DNA from: Thiotrichaceae bacterium
GTDB lineage: Bacteria > Pseudomonadota > Gammaproteobacteria > Beggiatoales > Beggiatoaceae
Direction: 5' to 3'
Length of the DNA: 49,683 nt
Assembly: GCA_011391085.1 (NCBI GenBank)
Contig: JAABRD010000037.1
Coordinates: 1-49,683 of the forward strand
Shown here: one piece after another, positions 34,252-44,200 of the stretch
Layout: every line of letters begins with the position of its first letter
Numbering within the stretch: the first letter of the stretch is position 1
The notes under the pieces: model-generated
What the model saw: only the letters and a program-made list of their open reading frames with translations
The model's database searches: none
Told to the model about the DNA's origin: nothing
Position numbers and translations under genes: made by a program

Positions 34252-35799
34252 ATGCACAAATTCTTTAACACCGCAGGTCCCTGTCAACCAGACATTCACT
34301 ATATGACTGACCCGCTACCACGTTTATCTGGCATTCGGGAACTGATTGACGGGACGCATTATTTTATTATTCATGCCCCCAGGCAAACGGGTAAGACGAC
34401 TTATTTATATGCGTTGATGCGCCAATTGAATCAGGAGGGAAAGTATACGGCGTTGACCGTCAATATCCAAGCCGCCGCCAGTGGGCGTGACTCAGACCAT
34501 GCGATGCAAATTGCGGCAACTTATATTTATAATCAAGCCCGTCACCATTTACCAAACTCCGAATGGCCAGCGGCGGTCACCGAAGTCAGTCCTGGCTTTG
34601 GTAGTTTCAATGGTTACTTGCAACAATGGGCGGAACAGAATTCTAAACCTATCGTCTTATTTATAGATGAAGCCGATTCCTTAATGGACGACCTGTTTTT
34701 AACCTTGTTACGCCAGTTACGGGCTGGCTTTGAAGCCCGTCCGAAAGGCTTTCCCCAGTCCCTCGCCCTCGTCGGTTTACGTGATGTGCGGGACTATAAA
34801 ATTCGGGTTCGCCCTGAGAGAGACAGTTTGGGGACCGGGTCCCCCTTTAACGTGAAAACCGAGTCGTTGTTTATGTTAGGATTTACGGAAGCCGAAGTCA
34901 ATGCGTTGCTTTCCCAACATACGCAAGAAACGGGTCAATTCTTCCCCGCAGAAGTCCGACAGGAGATTTATCGTCTCACCCAAGGTCAACCCTGGCTAAC
35001 CAATGCGTTGGCCCGCCAAATCGTGGCCAAGGTGTTACAGAATGATTTTAGTCAACCCATTACCTTAGCCCAGGTTGCGCAGGCTAAGGAGGAGTTAATT
35101 CAACGGCGAGATACACATTTGGATAGTTTGATTGATAAGTTACGGGAACCGCGAGTGAAAACGGTGGTGGAAGCCATTATTAAAGGCGAATTGTTGGAAT
35201 TTGATAAGCTGAATGATGAAGTAGCTTATACCTGCGATTTAGGTCTTATCACCCATCGTCCCCCCATTCGTTTTGCTAATCCAATTTATCAAGAAATCAT
35301 CCCCAGGGTGTTGAGTTACGGCTTTCAAATCAGTTTTCCCAACGATATTGTGGAACCCTTGTGGTATATCAAAAACAAACGCTTGAACCTAGACGCCCTG
35401 CTAGTCGCCTTCCAAAAATTCTATCGTCGCAACTCCGAAGCCTGGTTAGCCAAATATGACTTCCGCGAAGTGGGTCGACAACTCTTACTGATGGCTTTCT
35501 TGCAACGAATTATCAATGCCGGGGGACGGATTGAACGGGAAATGGCGATTGGCAATGGACGTTGTGATTTATGGATAGAATATGGCGGGGAACAATTTGT
35601 GATTGAATTAAAACTCTATCGGGATGAATATACTCGCGAAGATGGTCTCGAACAAACCGCACGGTATCTGAGTCGGTTAGGATTGTCACAAGGGTATCTG
35701 ATCATTTTTGAAACTCGTTCTGGGAAGACGTGGGAAGAACGGATTTTTCGGGAAACGGTAGAGGTCGATGGGAAGACGATTATGGTGATGGGAATGTAG
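34252..35799 (+). CDS. AAA-like ATPase fused to a PD-(D/E)XK nuclease domain (copy 5)
   Basis: 515 residues, aagagga upstream of the ATG. All motifs are kept: HAPRQTGKTT, IVLFIDEADSLMDD, GTGSPFNVK, and CDLWIEYGGEQ with VIELK. Its middle segment (HHLPNSEWPAAVTEVSPGF) and later segment (ISFPNDIVEPLWY) are the most divergent of the five. Unlike the other copies it has no anchor-U gene upstream; it is divergent from the MacAB-like operon and convergent with the thioesterase gene. Confidence 0.85.
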   Translation: MHKFFNTAGPCQPDIHYMTDPLPRLSGIRELIDGTHYFIIHAPRQTGKTTYLYALMRQLNQEGKYTALTVNIQAAASGRDSDHAMQIAATYIYNQARHHLPNSEWPAAVTEVSPGFGSFNGYLQQWAEQNSKPIVLFIDEADSLMDDLFLTLLRQLRAGFEARPKGFPQSLALVGLRDVRDYKIRVRPERDSLGTGSPFNVKTESLFMLGFTEAEVNALLSQHTQETGQFFPAEVRQEIYRLTQGQPWLTNALARQIVAKVLQNDFSQPITLAQVAQAKEELIQRRDTHLDSLIDKLREPRVKTVVEAIIKGELLEFDKLNDEVAYTCDLGLITHRPPIRFANPIYQEIIPRVLSYGFQISFPNDIVEPLWYIKNKRLNLDALLVAFQKFYRRNSEAWLAKYDFREVGRQLLLMAFLQRIINAGGRIEREMAIGNGRCDLWIEYGGEQFVIELKLYRDEYTREDGLEQTARYLSRLGLSQGYLIIFETRSGKTWEERIFRETVEVDGKTIMVMGM

Positions 35800-35808
35800 A
35801 AACAGACT

Positions 35809-35860
35809 CAGGAGTCCAAAGCGTAGCTTTGCCAGGCAACGCTTCGCTTTGGATTCCTGG
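35809..35860. repeat. Dispersed aaagctacgcttt-type palindrome, possible terminator
   Basis: Arms aggagtccaaagcg / cgctttggattcct lie 10 bp behind AAA copy 5 and 20 bp before the convergent thioesterase stop. It may end transcription from both sides; there is no T-tract. Confidence 0.6.
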
Positions 35861-35880
35861 AGTGGTTTTTGTTGGACTGT

Positions 35881-36351
35881 TTAACCCACACTATAACACC
35901 CCGTGGCCACGGCAATCAAAACTTTTTCATCGTTATGCAATTCCATCCGCGTCACCGCAATTCGTCTGCCACTGCGCATGATGTGACTGGTGGCAATGAA
36001 ATAGTTGCCGCGACCGGGTCGTAGGTAACTGACATGCAAGTCGATAGTCCCTGTCTTATCCAACCCTTCTTGACGTTCGGCAGGAGATAAATGTTGCCGG
36101 CGTTTAAAATCATTGGCAATGGCAATCATGGCCCCGGCCACATCTAAGATGGACGCAATGACTCCGCCATGTAGGATTTTATGGATGTAGTTGCCTATCA
36201 GTTCCTCGCGCATGTCCACTCGTAATTGCACTTCGTTTAAATGCAAGGCTTCAATTCGCAAGCCGAGGAGTTTGTTGAAGGGCATTTTTTCTTCAAAAGT
36301 GCCTAGCAGAGTGTTTAGTAGAGAATCTAGGTCTTGGTGATTGTCATTCAT
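35881..36351 (-). CDS. Hotdog-fold thioesterase (PaaI/YigI-like)
   Basis: 156 residues. The hotdog core is clear: MPFNKLLGLRIEAL, then HKILHGGVIASILDVAGAMI (the HGG helix typical of PaaI-like acyl-CoA thioesterases), then TIDLHVSYLRPGRG and FIATSHIMRSGRRIAV. Family knowledge: hydrolysis of acyl-CoA thioesters in the cytoplasm; the substrate is not predictable. No operon partner. The start has no strong ribosome-binding site. Confidence 0.88.
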   Translation of the reverse strand: MNDNHQDLDSLLNTLLGTFEEKMPFNKLLGLRIEALHLNEVQLRVDMREELIGNYIHKILHGGVIASILDVAGAMIAIANDFKRRQHLSPAERQEGLDKTGTIDLHVSYLRPGRGNYFIATSHIMRSGRRIAVTRMELHNDEKVLIAVATGCYSVG

Positions 36352-36815
36352 GGGAGAATATACTTGGGTAATAGATAACAGAAAATAAACTTAGCCTTTC
36401 ACTGACGGGAGGGCTTGAAAACTGGTATAGTAAGTGCCGAAGCAGAAATTTTACGGTATTTTCAATCGTCGCCCTCACCCCCGGCCCCTCTCCCTCTGGG
36501 AGAGGGGCCGGGGGTGAGGGTAAGGGCATTGTTAGACCAGAAAATTTCTGCTTCACTACTTAATACTCCTTCGAACTTGTACGATTTCCTCTGGAGCGCA
36601 ATAAGAATTATTGCGCGTAAGTGGATAAGGTACAAATTTATGTGAATATCACTATATATCAAAATCGGTAGTGATGCAATGTGGGTGATATGTCTGAACT
36701 TTGATTAGAATGATTTTCAGATGAACTATGATTAGTAAAACCTCCTTATCAGAGTCCTCATTTAATCCTCTCAATCAGAGTTCCAGACCGATGAGAACTG
36801 TCAGGTTTAACCTCT
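36352..36815. repeat. Repeat-filled intergenic region
   Basis: No gene. 36431-36562 is the second family E element (terminal repeats taagtgccgaagcagaaatt / aaatttctgcttcactactt, core ggcccctctccctctggga). About 36590-36655 is one family A end (acaaatttatgtgaatatca). 36666-36796 is the inverted family C copy. Confidence 0.8.
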
Positions 36816-37652
36816 TCACATTCTTATACCTTCCCTCCGAAGTTGATTTCGCCCCTTCTGTTTTTCCCGCATCACTTCAACCAATTTTAGCGACGATTGC
36901 CAAGCAATGCGACAGAAATGGGTGAAGTCTGCAAGAAGTTCTTTATTTGGTAGCAAAGGTTCTCCAGCTTTAGGGATGCCTACCGTCAATTCATATTTGG
37001 ATAACAATCGGATATATTCACGACGTGTTTCCTTGGGTATAAGAATCGGTGGCCAACCCGAATGAATCACTGGCAGGTTGGCTAGTAACCTGGCCATACG
37101 TCCGTTACCATCAAAAAAGGGATGAATTCTCACGAGAGAAACATGCAGTTCCACATAGGTAAGCAAAGCCTCTTCGGGGTCCAAATTTTGTTTGAGAAAC
37201 CCATTCAGCATTTCTAACCATAGGTCCATCAAGACGGGGACCGCTTCTGGGGCTGCATATTCTAAAAATACCTGCTGATCATCCTCCGTGAAAGCGGTTG
37301 TTCCATTATATTCTACTTTCCAGTTTCCCACTGGTTTATAAATATCCAGGATTCGTTCTGTTTGAACGGCCTGATGCAAAGCAAATAAGTCTTCCTTGGT
37401 CATCCCATTGGCACGTCCTATATCATTCCAAATAAGGTCAATGGCACGGGCATGTCCGACCACTTCTTGATGGTCTTTCAGAGGTTTGCCGGACACCGTT
37501 AACCCTTCTTCAATCACAAAAGCGGTTTCCCCCAAGGAGAGAGTATTTCCTTCCAATGCGGTTGAAGTATGTGTCCATAGATTGCGTAATTGTTTGAGTA
37601 ACGATTGCTTTAAGTCGTCATCCAAACCGTCCCAGAAATTCAAGTTGTTCAT
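36816..37652 (-). CDS. Fic family protein (class II, N-terminal inhibitory motif)
   Basis: 278 residues from the Met of MNNLNFWDGLDDDL; the frame continues upstream to 37856 through tandem repeats and is rejected. The Fic motif HPFFDGNGRMAR is at 177-188 with catalytic H177. The inhibitory motif S30-TALE-G35-N (S/TxxxEG/N) is in the N-terminal helix, as in class II Fic proteins. Family knowledge: Fic domains AMPylate or otherwise modify target proteins, with the inhibitory Glu keeping them off or favouring reversal. No separate antitoxin is seen, consistent with built-in inhibition. The C-terminus is basic (REKQKGRNQLRREG). Confidence 0.92.
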   Translation of the reverse strand: MNNLNFWDGLDDDLKQSLLKQLRNLWTHTSTALEGNTLSLGETAFVIEEGLTVSGKPLKDHQEVVGHARAIDLIWNDIGRANGMTKEDLFALHQAVQTERILDIYKPVGNWKVEYNGTTAFTEDDQQVFLEYAAPEAVPVLMDLWLEMLNGFLKQNLDPEEALLTYVELHVSLVRIHPFFDGNGRMARLLANLPVIHSGWPPILIPKETRREYIRLLSKYELTVGIPKAGEPLLPNKELLADFTHFCRIAWQSSLKLVEVMREKQKGRNQLRREGIRM

Positions 37653-37685
37653 GTTCGATTTCTTGATTGAGGCAAGGTGGGGAGA

Positions 37686-37936
37686 TATAGTAATATTTCT
37701 CATCACTTGTACCCCCCCAATCCCCCCCGCACGCGGGGGGGTGACTCCCCCCACGGCGTGGGTGACTCCCCCACGGCGTGGGTGACTCCCCCCACGGCGT
37801 GGGTGACTCCCCCCACGGCGTGGGTGACTCCCCCACGGCGTGGGTGACTCCCCCACGGCGTGGGTGACTCCCCACTCCCCCCCGCGTGCGGGGGGGCTGG
37901 GGGGGGGGGTACAAATGAGAAGGAATATTACTATAT
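37686..37936. repeat. MITE-like element, family A, carrying a 20-21-bp tandem array
   Basis: Terminal inverted repeats tatagtaatatttctcatca / gagaaggaatattactata. Inside, about six and a half units of ggtgactcccccacggcgtg lie at roughly 37740-37870, with units of 20 or 21 bp. The element starts 33 bp upstream of the fic start, so it occupies the fic promoter region. Confidence 0.85.
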
Positions 37937-38027
37937 AATGAGTAATGGATAATGGAGGCTAAACCTCCGTTCATGGGTATTTTCAATTTGCAATTGCAAT
38001 TTGCAACCGATTTTAAAAAATTTTATC

Positions 38028-38056
38028 TTGACAAAATGAAAACAATCCGTTATAAT
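38028..38056 (+). promoter_or_regulatory. Consensus sigma-70 promoter of the giant gene
   Basis: TTGACA (38028-38033), exactly 17 bp, TATAAT (38051-38056). Both hexamers match the consensus perfectly, in an AT-rich region. Transcription should begin near 38063, giving a leader of about 210 bases. Confidence 0.85.
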
Positions 38057-38190
38057 TTTCGAATGTACAATCATTTTATTGACTTCTTAACATAATTGCA
38101 TAAATTTTGCATGAGAATGAGTATTTTCCTTAAACAACAAATAATAATTTGATTTTTATGTAGTTATGAAATGTTAATAATTGTAAAGAT

Positions 38191-38215
38191 TTGACAATTT
38201 TTTGAAAGTTGTCAA
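38191..38215 (+). promoter_or_regulatory. Inverted repeat in the giant gene's leader
   Basis: Arms ttgacaa / ttgtcaa around an 11-base loop. The right arm begins aagttgtcaactct, which also stands before AAA copy 3 (about 19454) and, slightly altered, before copy 1 (about 9896). This may be a shared operator or leader element; inference only. Confidence 0.45.
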
Positions 38216-38275
38216 CTCTCAGCCACATTTCAGGACTATCCATTTTTCTGCCAATTTAAGGTTAGGACCGCCACT

Positions 38276-41200
38276 ATGAACACTAAAAAATCTGTTTTGT
38301 TTTTGTTAATGATGTTGTTAATCAACACGTTCTTTCTAACCACCACACAAGTTGCGGTTGCGGCAACTATTCAAGGCACTCAAGTTGAAGTTTGTAACAC
38401 GCCTAATCTCACCATTCCCGATAACGATACAAATGGCGTAGATAACGTTTTAACCATTTCTGAAAATGGCCTTCTCAATGATATTGATGTGACTGTGAGT
38501 GCGACTCATCAAGAAGTGAATCACCTTGTTTTCACCCTCACTCACGGTAGTACTACAATTACCCTCCTGGACCGGCCTGGCTATCCAGCCCACCCGCGTG
38601 GTTGTATTGGTAAAGATTTGCAAAGTGTAATATTGGATGATGCGGCCAGTTCATCGGTTGAAAACTCCTGTACTGCCAATCAACCGGCCTATCCTGGTGC
38701 CAGTTCATATAAACCTGATAATCCACTCAGTGCGTTTAATAATCAAAACATCAATGGCAACTGGACATTGAAAGTCAGTGATGTCACTAGCGAGAATAAT
38801 TCTGTCCCAGGTACTTTAACCAAGTGGTGCCTGAAATATCAACGTCAAACGGTAGCCACTCTTGACCCATTGCCCGTGTTGTCGGTTACCTTTACTGGCA
38901 GTCCTACCGAAGTGGGCACACCATTGTTCACGCCCCCCACTTTTACAATCACTAATGGCGCAACCAGCGTTGATGATTTGTGGATTTATTCAGTCTCCTT
39001 GTCCAATTTCAGTCCCGCAGGTACCAGTGGCAACTTTCAGATAACTCAACCGACCACTTTACCTACGCCCACTAATCCTATAAAGATAGTGCCTGGCCAG
39101 TGGTACGACTTTGCGGCCAAATGTACCCCTACCACCGAAGGAGTACGTACTGCTGATTTCATAGTCACTACCAATCTCAATCCTCCCTGGGATAACATCA
39201 AGTACACTCTTCAATGCGAAGGTCAATCCTCCAAATATGATGGTTCCGCTATCGCCAACCCCGTCGATTTTGGTACCAAAGATGTGGGTGCCGCCACAGG
39301 TATTCAGACTGTGACCGTCAAAAATAGTGCTTCCGTGGTCAATTTGAAAATCAACTCCGCTTCTATCACAGGCGCAAACATCAGCGACTTTAGTATCATC
39401 TCCACTACTTTTCCCATGACCATAGGTCCAGGCAGTAGTAGCACGATTGACTTAAAATGTACTCCTCAGGCCCACGGTATTCGTAGTGCAAAATTGAAGT
39501 TAACCACCAATGATCCGGCAAATGCGACGGTCTATCATAATTTACAATGTGAAGGAAAAGGACTGACTTATAATCCCGCACCATCATCCACTTTAAACTT
39601 TGGCGCCACGACCGTCAATACCCCCGTTTCCAAAACCATCTCCATTGCCAACAACAGCACCATACAGTCTTGGAGTATTAGCGACGGTAAATCAGGGGCA
39701 GGGGTAGCCATGTTTGATTTTAGTTTCGCGATCAACAATCCCATTCTCGCAGGCGGGACCAATAATGCCACCGTAACTTGCACACCCACCACAGAAGGGA
39801 CCTATTTAGCTACGCTGACACTTACCCCAGCTGCGCCCAATCCCCCGGTCTCTTACACGTTAAAATGTTCTGCGGCTACGAACTTGACCACTGACGCCGT
39901 GTATGACTCTGACCCACTTCTGCCTGGTGAAACCTTTGACACGGGCAGTAGTTTAGTGGGCACTCCTCACACCAGCATTTTTACCGTGAGTGAAATTGGA
40001 AGCGCGGCCAATTTACAACTCACCGCGGTTTCTATCAACAATGACTTTCAATTAGTCAGTCCTACGATTCCTGTTACTATTGCCAAAGGCACTACTCAGA
40101 CGGTAACGGTCAGATGTACGCCTTCTGTCAAGGGGACACGGACTGGCACATTACAATTTACCACCAACGCCACCAACTATCCTACGGCCTCATATCCGCT
40201 GACTTGTAAAGGATTGTTGCCAGGCTATGGTTCTGCACCGTCTCCGGGAAGTCTCTTAACCTTTAGTGACACCAAAATTGGTGATACGACTGCCAAACTG
40301 TTAACTGTCAATCAAACTGGAGATGCTGACTTGCATGTGACTTTCACGGGAATTAGTGGCACCCATGCCAGTGATTTTAAAGTGAAGGCCCCTTCTCCCT
40401 TCCCATTCACTCTGGCTGGCAGTGGTGGTTCAAAACCTGTCAACTTAGAATGCAGTCCCACTGGATTAGGTGACCGTCTTGCCAAATTGGAGTTATCCAG
40501 CGATGACCCAGCGATACCTAATCCCATTTATTATAATTTGAAGTGCAAAGGTTTACAGGGCGTTGGCCCCTTTTATGACTCCACACCCATCACCCCTGGT
40601 GGTACCATAGACTTTGGAACCACCTTCGTTGGGGTGGCAAAAACGGGCACCTTTAACGCCATAGAAGTGGGTAGCCAATCTTTACAAGTCAATATTCCTG
40701 CGTCTCCCATTACGGGGACCCATGCAGGTGATTTCGCATTGGTTAGCCCAACTTCAAATTTTGTGATTAGTGACGGCGGTGCCGCAAACACCGTCACCGT
40801 TCAATGTAACCCCACCGCAGTCGGCCTTAGACAAGCGACTTTGACTTTGGTGGCATTGGAAGGAGGTGCGCAGGCCCCCAATAACAAAACCTACACTTTG
40901 AAATGTACTGGTGACTTCACCCCCAAGTACGGTTCCACCGTGGCCCCAAGCAGCACCATCGATTTTGGCACCAACAATTGGGTCGGTGAAGAAGTTCAAC
41001 AAACTCTGACTATCAAGGAACAGGGCACTGCTGACTTAACCGTTGATTTAGCCGCCACTCCTATCACCGGCACCAATCCCGGCGACTTTGCCATTGACAC
41101 TTCCAAATTCCCACTGACCATTGCCGACGGGGGTGCCAATGTGCCTGTCACCGTCACTTGCAACCCCTCCGCCATGGGACCGCGAACCGCTATTCTCAAT

Positions 41201-44200
41201 TTGACGACCAATGACCCATTGGCACTAACCGTCTCTTACCCTTTGAGTTGCACCGGCAAGCCCACGCCTAAATTCAACTCTTCTCCTCTGCCTAACAGCA
41301 CCCTAGACTGTGGCGGTGGACCAGTGGGTGTGTCTATCACCACGAAGAAGATACAAATTTTGGAAACGGGAACGGCCGATTTACAAGTCACGTCGGCTAC
41401 CATCACCGACAATACGTCGGGCGATTTTGCTATTGACCCCGCCGTTACCTTACCCGTGACCGTGACCGATGGAGATGCGACTGGGCAACCTCTCACTCTT
41501 AAAATCACGCCCTCGGTGGCTATGGTACAACACACGGCAACGTTGACCCTCACTACCAATGACCCGTTGCAATCCACGTACACCTACAACTTGACTTGTA
41601 CAGCGGGGACTACACCGTTCTATAAATCCTCTCCTCCGCAACCTGGTGATACCATCGATTTTGGTCAAACGCCCACCGATGTGCCAGTCGTCCAGGCGTT
41701 TGATGTAGAAGAAGCTGGCACTGCTGATTTGACCGTAGAATTACCTGCGGCCCCCACACCTGCTATTACCGGCACTCATGCGGGCGACTTCACTTTGGTA
41801 GATACCAGTCTCTTCCCCTTCACGATTACCAAGGGGAGTGGCGATAAGAAAACGATCCAAATTCGATGTCTCCCCCAAGGTGGCGGGGTGCGCACCGCGC
41901 AACTGACATTGGTTAGCAATGACCCCTTGAAACTTTCCCCCACATACACTTTAACGTGTGAAGGACTTCCCCCTGGCTATGGTTCCACCCCAGCCCCCGG
42001 TAGCCCCCTCAATTGTGGTGCAAGCGGCAGTCAAATCGGTGTGCCTATCACTTACTCATTTGATATACAAGAAACTGGGATTGCACCTCTCAAGATAGAC
42101 TTGGCCGCAACCTCCATCACTGGCACTAATGCCAGTGAATTTAGCCTCGTTGCGTCCCCCTTCCCGCTAACGATTGCAGACGGTGGAACGGCGCAGACCG
42201 TGACCTTGCAAAGCATCCCCGCGGGTGTGGGGACGCGGACCGCCCAACTTAACTTGGTCACCAATGACTTGTTGCAACCCACAATTACTTACCCATTGAC
42301 TTGCGACGGACTCCCTACGCCGGTCTATAACTCTACTCCGCTTCTGCCAGGTGGCACGTTAGATTTTGGAATTGCCCCCTACAATGAACCGGTTCGCAAA
42401 ACCTTTGATATTCAAGAACAGGGAACGGCAGATTTGACCGTGACGACACCCAAGATAACGGGTCCTCATACCGACGATTTTACCCTAATATCGTCTCCCT
42501 TCCCCTTCACGATTCCCGTGGGCAGTGGGGTGCCAAAGACCGTGACGATACAGTGTCAACAAACTTCTCCGCTGGAGATTCATACTGCCACTTTAACAGT
42601 CACCACGAATGACCCGTTGTTACCCAATCCATCTTACAAACTCAGATGCACTGGGCAAGCTACCCCTGGTTATGATTCCACGCCACCTGTGTCGGGTGAT
42701 ACGATAGATTTTGGGACCACCGTGATTGGAACCCCCATTACTCAAACCTTCGCTATTTTGGAAGTGGGTACTGCCAACTTGACTGTCTCACTGGCTGATC
42801 CCGCCATCACGGGACCTTATGCCAGTGAATTTACTGTGATGGCCCCCACCTTCCCCTTAACCATTCCCGAAGGCGGTAATCCTCAAACCTTGGTGATGCA
42901 ATGCACGCCATCGGCCATCGGCACACGGACGGCGACCTTACATCTCGTCACGAATGACCCATTGAATCCGACGCTTTCCTATCCTTTAACATGCGATGGT
43001 GAACCGCAACCGGCCTCTATCGGTGGCAGTTCCCTATTGCCTTCCACCCTCATGTTAACCGTGCTTGTCAATGGCCAAGGCACCGGCCAAGTGACCAGCA
43101 CTCCGGCAGGCATCGATTGTCATAAAGATAAAGTCGTCGGTTGCAATGCGGGATACAACCCACTGACACAAGTCACCCTCACACCCGTTGCCGCGGCAGG
43201 TTCTGTGTTCAGCAATTGGGGCGGCCATGATGACTGTGCCGATGGTGTGCTAACCATGGGTGGCAGCAAATTATGCGTAGCCTATTTTAACCTCCTCCAA
43301 ACCACGCTAACCGTGACCGTGGCAGGCAATGGCACCGTCAGTAGTAGTCCCGCCGGCATTCAATGTAAAACGGGTGGTCAATGTGTCTCCAACTACCCTA
43401 CGGCTACCTCTGTCACGTTGACTGGCACACCCGACACCGGTTGGCAAGTTGCTGGGTGGCGTGGGGATTGTAGCAACGCTGGCAATGTGACCATGAACAG
43501 TCATAAACAATGTCAAGCTGTGTTTGAACCCGTGCCAACCACGCCGACTACACCTAATTCGCCGACCACACCGACGACCCCCACGACCCCTGGTCAAGCG
43601 ACGTTGACGGTGCAAAATATTGGTTCTGGCACGGGTAGCGTGTTACAAAACTTTGCGGTGGGTTCCGCGACGGGCACTCTCACGGCGATTCCTGACTCAG
43701 GGTCAATCTTTATGGGTTGGGCAGGCGCGTGCAGTGGGATGGATACGCCTATCACCGTTACTCTGAACCAAACGATGACTTGTACCGCCCAGTTTGACCT
43801 CTTACCTCCTACGCCACCCAATCATCATCTCCTCACGGTGATAAAAATTGGCTTGGGCAATGGGGTAGTGTTCAATGAACAGGTTCAATGTGGTGGTTGT
43901 CATAACCAACCACAAGCCTCCAGTGAACAGGTTCAATATCTCAATGAAAATATTCATTGTGGTAATGAAGGTGCGGCCAGTAAGTGTCAAGCGGCTTATC
44001 CAGAGGGTACGACTATCACTCTCACCGCCCAACCTAATGAAAACTCTCTGTTTGCTGGTTGGAGTGGCGATTGTGAAATGGGGACAACCAACTTAACCAC
44101 CAAAGTCACGTTAAATAGCGACAAGCGTTGTGTGGCCCAATTTGATCCTAAAGCCGTGGCCACGTCCCCAGGCCAGCCTCCCACTACACCGTTGCCAGGG

